DNA of 64,000 bases from Owenia fusiformis (taxonomy: Eukaryota; Annelida; Polychaeta; Sabellida; Oweniidae): positions 34,381,366 through 34,445,365 of the forward strand of contig CAIIXF020000001.1 of the NCBI GenBank assembly GCA_903813345.2. The letters are read 5' to 3'. The position numbers and the translations under genes are program-made. This document shows, one piece after another, positions 1 to 10,886 of this stretch; within the stretch, counting starts at the first letter, position 1; the number at the start of each line of letters is the position of its first letter. A model generated the notes under the pieces. It made no database searches and was not told the origin of the DNA. It saw only the letters and a list, made by a program, of their open reading frames with translations.

Positions 1-153
1 TTATAACAATAACATGGAAAGAGGCTATAAGATGTACAGGCATGTAACTGTCCGCTAAATATCTAATGTACAACTAATACAATACGTTACCGTCCATAGA
101 ATTCGATAGAAGTCATACGTAGTCGTCTAACGACATTGCGTTTGAAACCTTGT
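1..153. other. no gene seen; left flank of repeat array
   Basis: AT-rich sequence with no convincing coding potential or repeat. It is the left flank of the hairpin-bearing array that starts near 154. Confidence 0.5.
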
Positions 154-154
154 T

Positions 155-305
155 AGACTCCAGATTGAAAATTGATTGATTGTAAATCTGGAGTCTATTG
201 CTTTTGCCTGTTTTCTTATTATTAGACTCCAGATGAAATCTGGAGTCTATTGTTTTTGCCTGTTTTCTTATTATTAGAATGCCGGTTTCGAAGAAACGGC
301 ATTCT
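155..305 (+). repeat. three successive left-end hairpins
   Basis: Three inverted repeats follow each other with nearly the same spacer (TTTTTGCCTGTTTTC). They lie at 155-196 (long loop), 224-248 (AGACTCCAGAT, 3 nt loop) and 276-305 (AGAATGCCG paired with CGGCATTCT). The third has entirely different arm sequence but pairs equally well. CGGCATTCTA recurs next to the right-end hairpin at 1508-1515, so the first unit of the array uses this alternative hairpin. Confidence 0.75.
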
Positions 306-326
306 ATAGTTTTCGCCTTTTTCTTA

Positions 327-358
<32 letters not shown>

Positions 359-639
359 CCACGCAAGATTTCTCCGCACACACCGACATGTCAGCTAATT
401 AGCATATACCATCAACCTTGACATGTTCCTGGGCTACAGGGAAATGCCTTCATTTTTTTAATTAGCCCCTCCCTAATTAGCCAAGGTCAAATCGCAAATT
501 TTTACATTTTTGCACGTACAAGGAGTAACCATTTTTATTTTTTACCCAAAATTTGCATCTGCCATCCCTCACAATTGCCATTTCACATATATTCCGGGTT
601 TTAAAATTGGGTGCCCCAAATTTAAAAAATGGGGCACCC

Positions 640-1480
640 CAGTGGGGCAAAATTTGAAAACTGTGTATCCGATCCCAATTCTGAGCAGATATAAAGAATA
701 GAAGCCCCTGATTCCAAATATGCTTTCGGTTTTGGAATCCGACCTCTGAGTGACCTTGAAAAGGTCAACAAGTTCAAAAATCAAAATCGCTCAAATTGAT
801 TCCAAATTGGTACCATTGTATTACACTGTACTCGGATAGAGTAAATTAGGTCACCATTTTGACCTTGACCTTTGACATTGACCTTCAAATGACCTCAAAG
901 TTGAAAACTAGGATTTTCATTCCAATTCTTTGCAAGTATGAAGTATGGATGTCCCTGATTCTAAATATGCTTGTGGTTTTGGAATTTGACCTCCGGGTGA
1001 CCTTGAAAAGGTCAAAAAGGTTAAATTGCTAAAATTGCTCAAATTGATTCGAAATTGGTACCATTGTATTACACTGTACTAAACTAGAGTAAATTAGGTC
1101 AACATTTTGACCTTGACCTTTGACCTTCACCGTAAAATGACGTAAAACTTATTTCTTGTTTTACCTGTTCAAGGAGCCGCTGTAGTTATTTTTTGCATGC
1201 CTTACTCTTCCCATTTAACATATCTCTAGGGTTTATAATTTGGGTGATTTTCATTCCAATTCTTTGCAAGTATGAAGTATGGATGTCCCTGATTCTAAAT
1301 ATGTTTTCCTAATCTATATAGGGGGCACGCGACAGCGCTTTAAAGCGCGTCTGGGAGGATAAGGGTACGGGTTTTTAAATTGAGTGCTAAAATTTCAAAA
1401 ATATGGCAAAATATGATATCAAATATGCTTTCGGTTTTGGAATTCGACCTCTGCGTGACCTTGAAAAAGGTCAATTGTGC
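640..1480 (+). repeat. degenerate repeats with TGACCTTGAAAAGGTCA palindrome
   Basis: Units containing CTGATTCCAAATATGCTTT followed by a GACCTTGAAAAGGTC palindrome start near 706, 948 and 1415, with a partial one near 1290. Between them are runs of TGACCT, for example 860-871 (two in tandem) and 1108-1126 (three). I see no coding capacity. Confidence 0.7.
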
Positions 1481-1518
1481 ACCGAATTTGCTGCTGCGGC
1501 GAGGAACGGCATTCTACG

Positions 1519-1550
1519 AAATCGCCCCCGTGGCGATTTTAAATGTCTAG
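1519..1550 (+). repeat. Helitron-like 3' end, variant hairpin
   Basis: AAATCGCC and GGCGATTT arms around a 5 nt loop, then AAATGTCTAG and T. The flank matches the other three right ends in this array, but the stem sequence is unrelated, which suggests that pairing rather than sequence is conserved. Confidence 0.75.
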
Positions 1551-1684
1551 TTATTTTTATTCTTCTTCTTTTTCTTCCTCCTAACAGATTTTCTCTCCAA
1601 CTATAACATCTTACTTAATCCAACTTACATGGTTAACTGAAGACTGTATTTGGCTTTCTGGGAAATTAGGTCAAATTTTTATCT

Positions 1685-1697
1685 AGGTCAAAGGTCA
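1685..1697 (+). promoter_or_regulatory. DR1-type AGGTCA direct repeat
   Basis: AGGTCA, one base, AGGTCA, with a third half-site a few bases on. The same arrangement recurs at the head of the next two units, at 3284-3296 and 5469-5481. The spacing is that of a nuclear-receptor DR1 site. Function is inference; the site is part of a repeat. Confidence 0.4.
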
Positions 1698-1829
1698 AGA
1701 ACTAGGTCAAATCTTACATTTTCAACATTCTTCATCATATCTTCGTCAATATTCTTCGTAACTCCTTCATCTTTCTTCATTGTGTAGCTTAGAAAAAGGC
1801 GAATCAAAGATATGACATCAGAATTTTGA

Positions 1830-3060
1830 TTACTCTTACCGATTTTGAGATATGGTGTCCGGAAAGTAGGTCAGAACAAAAAGTTCTCCAAATTCAACAT
1901 ATGAGTTATGAAATAAGTGTAGAATGATCTCAAAAATCCGAATCTGCAAACCAAATTTAGATCGAACTTCCGGTTCGGAAGTTATGGCGTTTTAAAAGCT
2001 CAAAAATCGCTAAATTTGGTGCCTATGTTAAGTCAATGGGAAAAAAGACTTTTTCGAAGTGTAAAATACAAGATATAGACTGAGTACAGCTTAACATAAT
2101 GAATGCTTATAAAAGAAGGGGACCTCAAAAGCTACATAGCTTCAAAATTTGGACACCAAAATGCCTAGGTCAAAATCTAGGTCAAATTCATAGTTTTTCC
2201 TTATTTTTACGATTCTGACACTACACTTTAATAATTTACTTCAAAATTTTGTATAAAGGTAGCAAAGAGTGTGCTAGTAGTGTTAGCCTTTTGCCGTCAG
2301 AAAGTATTTTGACCCACTTTTGAGATATGGTGTCTGAAAAGTAGGTCAAAATAAAAAGTTCTCCAAATTTAACATATGAGCTATGAATTAAGATAAAATT
2401 TTCCCAGGAATCCGAATATGCAAACCAAATTTCAATCCGACTTTCGGTTCGGAAGTTATGGCATTTTGAAAGCTCAAAAATCGCTAAATTTGGTGCCCCA
2501 TGTTATGTCAATGAGAAAAAAGATTTTTTTGAAGTGTAAAATACCAGATATAAACTGAGTACAGCTTAACATTCTGAAAGCCTATAAAAGAAGGGGACCT
2601 CGAAGGCTATCTAGCTTTAAAATTTGGACACCAAAATGCCTAGGTCAAAATCTAGGTCAAATTCATAGTTTTTCCTTATTTTTGCGATTCTGACACTACA
2701 CTTTAATGATTTGCTTCGAAATTTTGTATACAGGTAGCAAAGAGTGTGCTTATAGTGTTAGCCTTCTGCCGTCAGAAAGTATTTTGACCCACTTTTGAGA
2801 TATGGTGTCTGAAAAGTAGGTCAAAATTAAAAGTTCTCCAAATTTAACGTCTGAGTTATGAATTAAGGGTAGAATTTTCTCAGGAATCAGAATCTTTAAA
2901 CCAAATTTCGATCCAACTTCTAATTAGATAGTTATAGCGGTTTGAAGTCTCGAAAAGTCGATATGATGATATCCCCATGTTAAGCCAATGGAGTCGAAGA
3001 TAACAATCTTAAGAGTTGTCTAAATGTCTATATTCTAGCTGACTCAGCTTATTCTGAATG
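1830..3060 (+). repeat. internal tandem repeats, about 477 bp, block 1
   Basis: Two full copies (starting near 1830 and 2310) and a degenerate terminal copy of a unit recognised by TTTTGAGATATGGTGTCC. The unit also has GCTCAAAAATCGCTAAATTT and a direct repeat of AGGTCA spaced by six bases (2167-2184 in the first copy). The last copy ends with TGACTCAGCTTA repeats before the terminal hairpin at 3120-3139. Short open frames here are by-products of the repeat. Confidence 0.85.
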
Positions 3061-3119
3061 ACTCAGCTTACAAGTATTTGGATGACTCAGCTTAAAAAAA
3101 GTCTGAAATCTGGAGTCTT

Positions 3120-3149
3120 AAATTGAACTTGTTCAATTTACATGTCTAG
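3120..3149 (+). repeat. Helitron-like 3' end and array junction
   Basis: AAATTGAAC and GTTCAATTT arms with a 2 nt loop, then ACATGTCTAG and T. The next unit's body (pyrimidine-rich tract, then CTAACAGATTTTCTC) follows directly, so this is a head-to-tail junction. Confidence 0.75.
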
Positions 3150-3429
3150 TTATTTTTCTTTTTTCTTTCTTTCTTCCTCCTAACAGATTTTCTCTCCAAC
3201 TATAACATCTTACTTAATCCAACCTACATGGTTGACTAGGGAATGTATCTGGCTTTCTGGGAAATTAGGTCGAATTTTTATCTAGGTCATAGGTCAAGAA
3301 CTAGGTCAAATCTTGGATTTTCACTAATTCACCACTTTTCTCAGTCGTCTTTCAATATTTTCGCTCTAGGTTTTTTTCATCATGTTCCTTAGAAAAAACG
3401 CTAATTCCGTAAGGCAAATCGTTTTTTGA

Positions 3430-5035
3430 TTACTCTTACCGATTTTGAGATATTGTGTCCGAAAAGTAGGTCAGAACAAAAAGTTCTCCAAATTCAACAT
3501 GTTCTCAGGAATCCGAATCTGCAAACCAAATTTGAATCAGACTTCCAGTTCGGAAGTTATGGCGTTTTGAAAGCTCAAAAATCGCTAAATTTGGTGCCTA
3601 TGTTAAGTCAATGGGAAAAAAGACTTTTTTGAAGTGTAAAATACAAGATATAGACTGAGTACAGCTTAACATAATGAATGCTTATAAAAGAAGGGGACCT
3701 CAAAAGCTACATATCTTCAAAATTTGGACACCAAAATGCCTAGGTCAAAATCTAGGTCAAATTCATAGTTTTTCCTTATTTTTACGATTCTGACACTACA
3801 CTTTAATAATTTACTTCAAAATTTTGTATACAGGTAGCAAAGAGTGTGCTGATATTGTTAGCCTTTTGCCATCAGAAAGTATTTTGACCAACTTTTGAGA
3901 TATTGCGTCCGGAAAGTAGGTCAAAATAAAAAATTCTCCAAATTTAACATATGAGCTATGAATTAAAGGTAGAATTTTCCCAGGAATCCGAATCTGCAAA
4001 CCAAATTTCAATCCGACTTACGGTTCGGAAGTTATGGCGTTTTGAAAGCTCAAAAATCGCTAAATTTGGTGCCCCATGTTATGTCAATGGGAAAAAAGTC
4101 TTTTTCGAAGTGTAAAATACAAGATATAGACTGACTACAGCTTAACATAATGAATGCTTATAAAAGAAAGGGACCTCAAAAGCTACATAGCTTCAAAATT
4201 TGGACACCAAAATGCCTAGATCAAAATCTAGGTCAAATTCATAGTTTTTCCTTATTTCTACGATTTTGACACTACACTTTAATAATTTGCTTCAAAATTT
4301 TGTATACAGGTAGCAAAGAAGAGTGTGCTAATAGTGTTAGCCTTTTGCCGTCAGAAAGTATTTTGACCCACTTTTGAGATATGGTGTCCGAAAAGTAGGT
4401 CAAAATAAAAAGTTCTCCAAATTTAACGTATGAGTTATGAATTAAGGGTAGAATTTTCTCAGGAATCAGAATCTTTAAACCAAATTTCGATCCAACTTCT
4501 GATTAGATAGTTATAGCGGTTTGAAGTCTCCAAAGTCGATATGATGATATCCCCATGTTAAGCCAATGGAGTAGAAGATAACATTCTTAAAAGTTGTCTA
4601 AATGTCTATATTCTAGCTGACTCAGTTTTTTTTAAGTGTAAAATACGAGATATAGACTGAGTACAGCTTAAGATAATGAATTCCTATAAAAGAAGGGGAC
4701 CTCAAAAGCTACCTAGTTTCAATATTTGGACACCAAAATGCCTAGGTCAAAATCTAGGTCAAATTCATAGTTTTTCCTTATTTTTACGATTCTGGCACTA
4801 CACTTTTAGGATTTGCTTCAAAATTTTGAATACAGGTAGAAAAGAGTGTGCTAATAGTGATAGCCTTTTGCCGTCAGAAAGTATTTTGACCCATTTTTGA
4901 GATATGGCGTCCTAAAAGTAGGTCAAAATAAAAAAAATCTCCAAATTTAATGTATGAGTTATGAAATAAGGGTAGAATTTTCCCAGGAATCTGAATCTGC
5001 AAACCAAATTTCAATCCGACTTTCGGTCAAAAATT
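3430..5035 (+). repeat. internal tandem repeats, about 477 bp, block 2
   Basis: Copies of the same unit start near 3430, 3880, 4370 and 4890. The first and last are shortened, and an extra piece follows a degenerate copy near 4625. Open frames at 3426-3632 and 4676-4900 translate repeat DNA and are not genes. Confidence 0.85.
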
Positions 5036-5245
5036 CCTACTTACCTACCTACCTACATACCTACTTGGCTACCTATTTAGCTACCTACTTCTCGGCTACC
5101 TACTCCGCTAATTACTCAGCTACCTACTCAGCTGCTTACTCAGCTGCCTTCTCAGCTACCTACTCAGCTACTCACTCAATTACTTAATCATCTACTTACT
5201 CAGCTTGCTACTCAGTTACTTACTCAGCTACCTACTCAAGTAAAT
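5036..5245 (+). repeat. CTACCTACT/CAGCTACCTACT minisatellite
   Basis: About 200 bp of imperfect 8-12 bp repeats on the theme CTACCTACT and CAGCTACCTACT, just before the right-end hairpin at 5260-5280. It seems to have replaced the TGACTCAGCTTA segment at the same place in the neighbouring units, probably by expansion of that motif. Confidence 0.8.
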
Positions 5246-5259
5246 CAATCTGGAGTCTT

Positions 5260-5324
5260 AAATTGAACTTTGTTCAATTTACCAATCTAGTTATTATTAG
5301 ACTCCAGATGAAAATCTGGAGTCT
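5260..5324 (+). repeat. junction of 3' hairpin, CTAG and 5' hairpin
   Basis: The clearest junction in the array. Right-end hairpin 5260-5280 (9 bp arms, 3 nt loop), then CTAG at 5287-5290, then TTATT, then left-end hairpin 5299-5324 (AGACTCCAGAT arms). One element ends and the next begins within 10 bp, in the same orientation. Confidence 0.75.
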
Positions 5325-5599
5325 ATTGTTTATGCCTCTTTTCTTATTCTTATTCTTCTTTTACTGGTCACGTTTTCTCAACAACTATAAGGTATCTATT
5401 CAAGACATTTATATGGTCAATTAAGGTACAGTATCTAGTTGGTGGGAAATGGGGTTAAATTTTTATCTAGGTCAAAGGTCAAGAACTAGGTCAAATCTTA
5501 CATTTTCAACCTTCTGTCTATTATCTTCGTCGTTATTTATCGAAACAACTTTGTCTTTTTTTCATCATGTAGCTTAGAAACAGCCCTTTCATAAGTGTG

Positions 5600-7690
5600 C
5601 CATCAGATTTTTGATTACTGTTACCAATCTTGAGATATGGCGTCCGGAAAGTAGGTCAGAACAGAAAATTCTCCAAATTCAACATTTGAGTTATGAAATA
5701 AGTGGAGAATGATCTCAGGAATCCGAATATTCAAACCAAATTTGGATTGGACTTCAGGTTCGGAAGTTATGGCGTTTTGAAAGCTCAAAAATCGCTAAAT
5801 TTGGTGCCCATGTTCAGTCAATGGGAAAAAACGATTTTTTTGAAATGAAAAATACGAAATATAGACTGAGTTCAGCTAAATATTATGAAAGTTTTTAAAA
5901 GAATGGGACCTCAAAAGCCATCTAGCTTCAAAATTTGGATACCAAAATGCCTAGGTCAAAATCTAGGTCAAATTCAAAGTTTTTCCTTATTTTTGCGATT
6001 CTGTCACTACACTTTAATTATATTCTTCGAAACTTTGTATACATGTAGCCAAGAGTATGCTAATAGTGTTAGCCTTTTGCCGTCAGTAAGTATATTGACC
6101 CACTTTTGAGATATGGTGTCCGAAAAGTAGGTCAAAATAAAAAATTCTCCAAACTCAACGTATGAGTTATGAATTAAGGATAGAATTTTCTCAGGAATCC
6201 GAATCTACAAACCAAATTTTGATCCAACTTCCGGTTCGGAAGTTATGACGTTTTGAAAGCTCAAAAATCGCCAAATTTGGTGCTCCATATTATGTCAATG
6301 GGAAAAAAGATTTTTTTGAAGTGTAAAATACTAGATATGGACTGAGTACAGCTTAACATAATGAACGTCTATGAAAGAAGGGGACCTCGAAGGCTACTTA
6401 GGTCCAAAATTTGGACACCAAAATTCCTAGGTCAAAATCTAGGTCAAATTCATAGTTTTCCTTATTTTTGTGATTATGACACTATATTTAGATGATTTGC
6501 TTCAAAACTTTGTATACAGGTTGGAAAGAGAGTGCTTGTAGTGTTAGCCCTTTGCCGTCAGAAAGTATTTCGACCCACTTTTGAGATATGGTGTCCCAAA
6601 TATAGGTCAAAATATTAAATTTTCCAAATACAACGTATGAGTTATGAATTAAGGGTAGAATTTTCTCAGAAATCCGAATCTGCAAGCCAGATTTCAATCC
6701 AACTTCCAGTTCAGAAGTTATGGCGTTTTGAAATCTCGAAAAACCGATATGACAATATCCCTATGTTAAGTTAATGGGAAAAATGAAAATACATGAATTG
6801 AAAAATACCAGATACAGACTGGATTCAAATAAAATTAGAGATGAACTACAATAGTTAGAGGACCAGTAAAGCTAACCTAATTCAAAATTTGGACACTTGA
6901 ATGCCAAGGTCAAAAACTAGGTCAAATCTATGATTTTTCTTGTTTTTACGATCCTGACACTACAATTAAATATTTGTTTTTGAAATTTAGTATACAGATA
7001 GCCAAGAGTATGCTAATAGTTCAAATTTAACATATGAGCTATGACTTAAGGGTAGAATTTTCCCAGGAATCCGAATCAGCAAACCAAATTTCAATCCGAC
7101 TTTCGGTCCGAAAGTGATGGCATTTTGAAAGCTCAAAAATCGCTAAATTTGGTCCCCCATGTTATGTCAATGAGATAAAAGATTTTTTTGAAGTGTAAAA
7201 TACCAGATATAAACTGAGTACAGCTTAACATTCTGAAAGTCTATAAAAGAAGGGAACCTCGAAGGCTATTTAGCTTTGAAATTTGGACACCAAAATGCCT
7301 AGGTCAAAATCTAGGTCAAATTCATAGTTTTTCCTTATTTTTGCGATTCTGCTATTACACTTTAATGATTTGCTTCGAAATTTTGTATACAGGTAGCGAA
7401 GAGTGTGCTTATAGCGTCAGCCTTTTGCCGTCAGAAAGTATTTTGACCCACTTTTGAGATATGGTGTCCAAAATGTAGGTCAAAATAAAAAGTTCTCCCA
7501 ATTTAACGTATGAGTTATGAATTAAGGGTAGATTTTTCTCAGGAATCCGAATCTTTAAAGCAAATTTCAATCCAATTTCTGGTTAGATAGTTTTTGCAAT
7601 TTGAAGTCTCGAAAAGTCGATATGATGATATCCCCATGTTAAGCCAATGGAGTCGAAGATAACATTCTTAAGGGTTGTCTAAATGTCTAT
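5600..7690 (+). repeat. internal tandem repeats, about 477 bp, block 3
   Basis: Copies start near 5625, 6095 and 6570, followed by a diverged copy to about 7018. An abrupt internal join there leads into one more copy and the degenerate terminal copy. The unit ends with GACTCAGCTTA repeats at 7697-7730 and the terminal hairpin at 7773-7791. Confidence 0.8.
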
Positions 7691-7772
7691 ATTCTAGCTG
7701 ACTCAGCTTATTCTGGATGACTCAGCTTACAAGTTCTGGATGACTTAAAAAAAGTTTGAAATCTGGAGTCTT

Positions 7773-7801
7773 AAATTGAACTTTTCAATTTACATGTCTA
7801 G
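7773..7801 (+). repeat. right terminus of the array
   Basis: AAATTGAA and TTCAATTT arms with a 3 nt loop, then TACATGTCTAG, followed by T and apparently unique DNA. This is the outer 3' end of the whole block. Confidence 0.75.
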
Positions 7802-9060
7802 TTATTTATGATATACACCACGTTCCTGGTCTGGACTTGTCATTTTATGCCTTGTTTATACACAGTTTACTTACAGTTAATATTTTGAGTGGCTCTGAGG
7901 CACATGTACTGAGAAAACACGAGAATGGACCAAAAATTATGAACTTGGATATCTCAGTCGGTAGGTTTACAGCTTATATTCTGTTTCTTGTAGACCACCT
8001 GGCAGATTTGATCCCGGAGTCTTTATAACCATCCATATATATGTCACAGAATGGAAGTAGTTTAAAAGGAAATCTTATCTGTGAATATTGCCTACAGGCG
8101 AGAAAGAGGACATGCTGCCTTTCACATCCACCATTTTTTGTTATCGTTACCGCAAAATTTTGCAAATCGCATTGACGTAACCGTTATGCCATAACACCGT
8201 TAATATTCTAAAAACTGATTGATGTATCTATCTTATGTCTGGTAGAAAACTAGAAATAAATGTAAAATGGATTTTACGTTCAGAAATATGGAATTAAACC
8301 CACGTCCTCCATTTACAACTGAACTTTACCCTGTTTCCCTTTTAAACATGGTCACGTGGTAAGGTAGTGTGATAGGGTAGTGGAATTCGAGCGTGAAAAA
8401 GTTTCTCGATAATCGAAGATTCACTTCAGAAATACTGACGAATCTGGCATTCTGATTGGTCAGTTTTCCTGCATTCTCAAGTCACCTTTCAGACTCTAAA
8501 CTGAGTTTTTAGAAATGGCACTTGTTACATACATCTCTCGGTTTTTTTTCTGGACGGATTTCTTAATTTATGGCATCATTGTCTGTCTGAGAACAGTGGT
8601 AATGCGAACAGTACTTAGTACTTTGAAAGCAATCTAGTAATGACTAAAGCCTGAGACCTAAAACGTCAGTGTAAAGGATGAATCAAACCCAATATTTTTG
8701 CAAGAAGCCCAGGCAAGAAGACGATGCTATTTATGAAACGATGAAATAAAACTAAAAACATGTCTGGTTTTATATAATTCTCGCCTCTGGAATGTCTGGA
8801 GAGTACCTTAGTACGTTTTTGTCTTTTGCCCAATATAAGTGAAACTTTGAGATCCCTTGAGGGTAATTGCACACGACAGAATTTAAATGCATGCGAGGAA
8901 ATGTTTATTTTATATATGTTCTTCTAATATGAATAAAAAATTGATGCCATCTCTTTATTTAATATTGCTGAAATTATGTACAAGGGGGGGCGGGGGGTCT
9001 GTTGCATTTCACAATTTCAGGGAAAATAGGCTGTAATCAGCCCTTGTGCCCTGGAGTAGA
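7802..9060. other. no gene seen
   Basis: Apparently unique AT-rich DNA. I checked both strands for a last ATXN7L3 exon (SCA7-type Cys/His motif) and saw none. A G-rich run (G7CG6) lies at 8983-8998. Confidence 0.5.
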
Positions 9061-10364
9061 AACAAAAACACAAATGAGTACAAAATGACCCCACCTATAG
9101 GTGATCCCGTCAAATGGTTATCCTAAAAATGAGTAGACAAGACTTTACCAACACAATTTGGGGACGGAAAATCCAAAATACCCAGAATGCCAAAAATAAG
9201 TCAGTTCTAGATGTTCATACTAAGAACCACCCCTGAAATTGATCCGTCACACAGTTAACCAGAAAACATGTAAACAAAACTTTATAGACAAGATTTTAGG
9301 ACAGAAAATCCAAAATGGCTGCCTTGACATTTATCCAGAATGCCAAAAAACTAATCTGTTCTAGATTTTCATACTAAGAATCATCCCTGAAAATTTGAAA
9401 TTGATCTACCAAACGGTTCACCTGGAAATGCGTAGACAAGACTTTACAGACAAGATTTTAGGACGGAAAATCCAAAATGGCTGCCTTGACATTTACCCAG
9501 AATGCCCAAAAACTGATCAGATGTAGATTTTCATACTAACAATCATACCTGAAAATTTGAAATTGATCCACCAAACGGTTCACCTGAAAACGCGTAGACA
9601 AGACTTTACAGACAAGATTTAAGGACAGAAAATCCAAAATGGCTGCCTTGACATTTACCCAGAATGCCCAAAAACTAATCAGATCAAAATTTTCATACTA
9701 AGAATCATCCCTGAAAATTTGAAATTGATCTACCAAACGGTTCACCTGAAAACGCATAGACAAGACTTTACTGACAAGATTTTAGGACGGAAAAATCCAA
9801 AATGGCCGACAATAAAAAAGTGATTATGAGTTTTTGCTGATTTCTTTTTACAAAATTATCACATATAACTACTGTTAACAATAACATAGGCTTTAACAAC
9901 AAAGTACACCTGAAATTATTTATAAAGCTACTAAATAGTTAAAGTATGAAAACTGAAAACACCATTCAATATGATACAAAGTATTATCGTGCGCTAACTT
10001 TTCATCGAACATTCAAAATGGCTGACATGACTGAGCTAACAGGTCCAAAACCTAATCATATCTAGAATGAAGTGAGCTGAACAAGATGTTAAGTTTTAAA
10101 AGCAACTGTGAAGCTGTTTTTCTTAAAGTTTGCAGACAAGGATTTTAGCATTTGACTTCAAAATGGCCGACAGGAAGTAGGAATTGAATTTTCATCCACA
10201 TCTATATGCACTCATAAGTTACCTCTGAAAATTTGAAGGTGATATCTGTAGCAGTTTTGGAGAAAACTGCCGGACGTACGGACAGACAAAGAAGGGACAG
10301 ACAGATGCACAGACGGACTAGGCCGACAATATGGCCCCACACTATGTGGTGGGGACATAATAAA
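9061..10364 (-). mobile_element. pearl-like family A, copy 1 (full length)
   Basis: Left end AACACAAATGAGTACAAAATG followed by CCCCACC; right end ACTATGTGGTGGGGACATAA. TGTCCCCACC at the left and GGTGGGGACA at the right form a subterminal inverted repeat in the family (the left end is mutated here). The core is a tandem repeat of about 163 bp, marked by AAAATGGCTGCCTTGACAT at about 9311, 9474 and 9637. Near the right end is a GGACAGACAGACGG-type microsatellite. No coding sequence. This layout (core repeats plus ACGG-like tract between conserved ends) matches bivalve pearl elements, which are regarded as non-autonomous Helitron/Helentron relatives. Confidence 0.8.
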
Positions 10365-10400
10365 CGATATTAAGGACAAAATATTTCATGTCATTAAAAT

Positions 10401-10490
10401 TAAACCCGTATACTTCATAATTGTACTTACTAGGATGTTATATGATAAGTTAGTACAATTATGAAGTATTTTTTATAAATAACGGGTTTA
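10401..10490. repeat. small foldback with internal 70 bp duplication
   Basis: Inverted repeat: CTTCATAATTGTAC at 10413-10426 pairs perfectly with 10453-10466, and the outer arms TAAACCCGT / ACGGGTTTA also pair. TACTTACTAGGATGTTATAT occurs directly repeated from 10424 and from 10494. The second copy supplied the target site of the retrotransposon that follows. Confidence 0.75.
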
Positions 10491-10886
10491 ATTTACTTAC
10501 TAGGATGTTATATGATGAGCAAAAATAAGATGGGCGGAAGAAGGTGAAAAACAATCTAGTTATTTCCTGAAGTGAGAAAAAAGAAATTTTGCAAAAAAGA
10601 ACATCACACAACTGAATACAGACGATGGCAGGGAACTTAATGATCCTGAAGAAATAAGGAAAGAAAGTGCAAGGTTCTATGAAGAACTGTACAGAAGCAG
10701 GCTCCCAAACATTAGGCAGCACTCAGAAACATTCTTCCCTGCTATAAAATCAATCACCAGTCTCACAGAAGAGGAAAAACAGAGCTGCGAGGGCTATATT
10801 ACCTTAGAAGAAATAACAACACAGATCAAGTCCCTGAAGACCGGGAAGTCACCAGGTAGCGACGGCTTAACAAGCGAATTTTATAG

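Larger units (their letters stand above)
154..7801 (+). mobile_element. head-to-tail array of hairpin-ended Helitron-like elements
   Basis: The block is at least four successive units, each closed by the same right-end signal: a short perfect hairpin, 7-8 nt, then CTAG followed by T (CTAG at 1547-1550, 3146-3149, 5287-5290, 7798-7801). A hairpin a few bases upstream of a CTRR end, followed by a host T, is the published 3' signature of Helitrons. Left-end hairpins with AGACTCCAGAT arms occur at 155-196, 224-248 and 5299-5324. Interiors are non-coding: about 475 bp repeats in the last three units and a different GACCTTGAAAAGGTC-bearing repeat in the first. No Rep/helicase gene is present, so the elements are non-autonomous. 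The 5' terminus is less certain than the 3' terminus. Confidence 0.7.

Noticed and set aside
4954-5187. Frame encoding YSATYSAAYSATYS-type peptide
   Set aside because: Direct translation of the CTACCTACT minisatellite; no start context or conserved frame.
1403-6697. Open frames of 60-77 codons on both strands in the array
   Set aside because: They repeat with the 475 bp unit, shift frame between copies and have low-complexity translations; they are repeat DNA.
154-7801. CRISPR-like or bacterial repeat array
   Set aside because: Unit length of about 475 bp, eukaryotic spliced gene context and Helitron-like ends exclude it.
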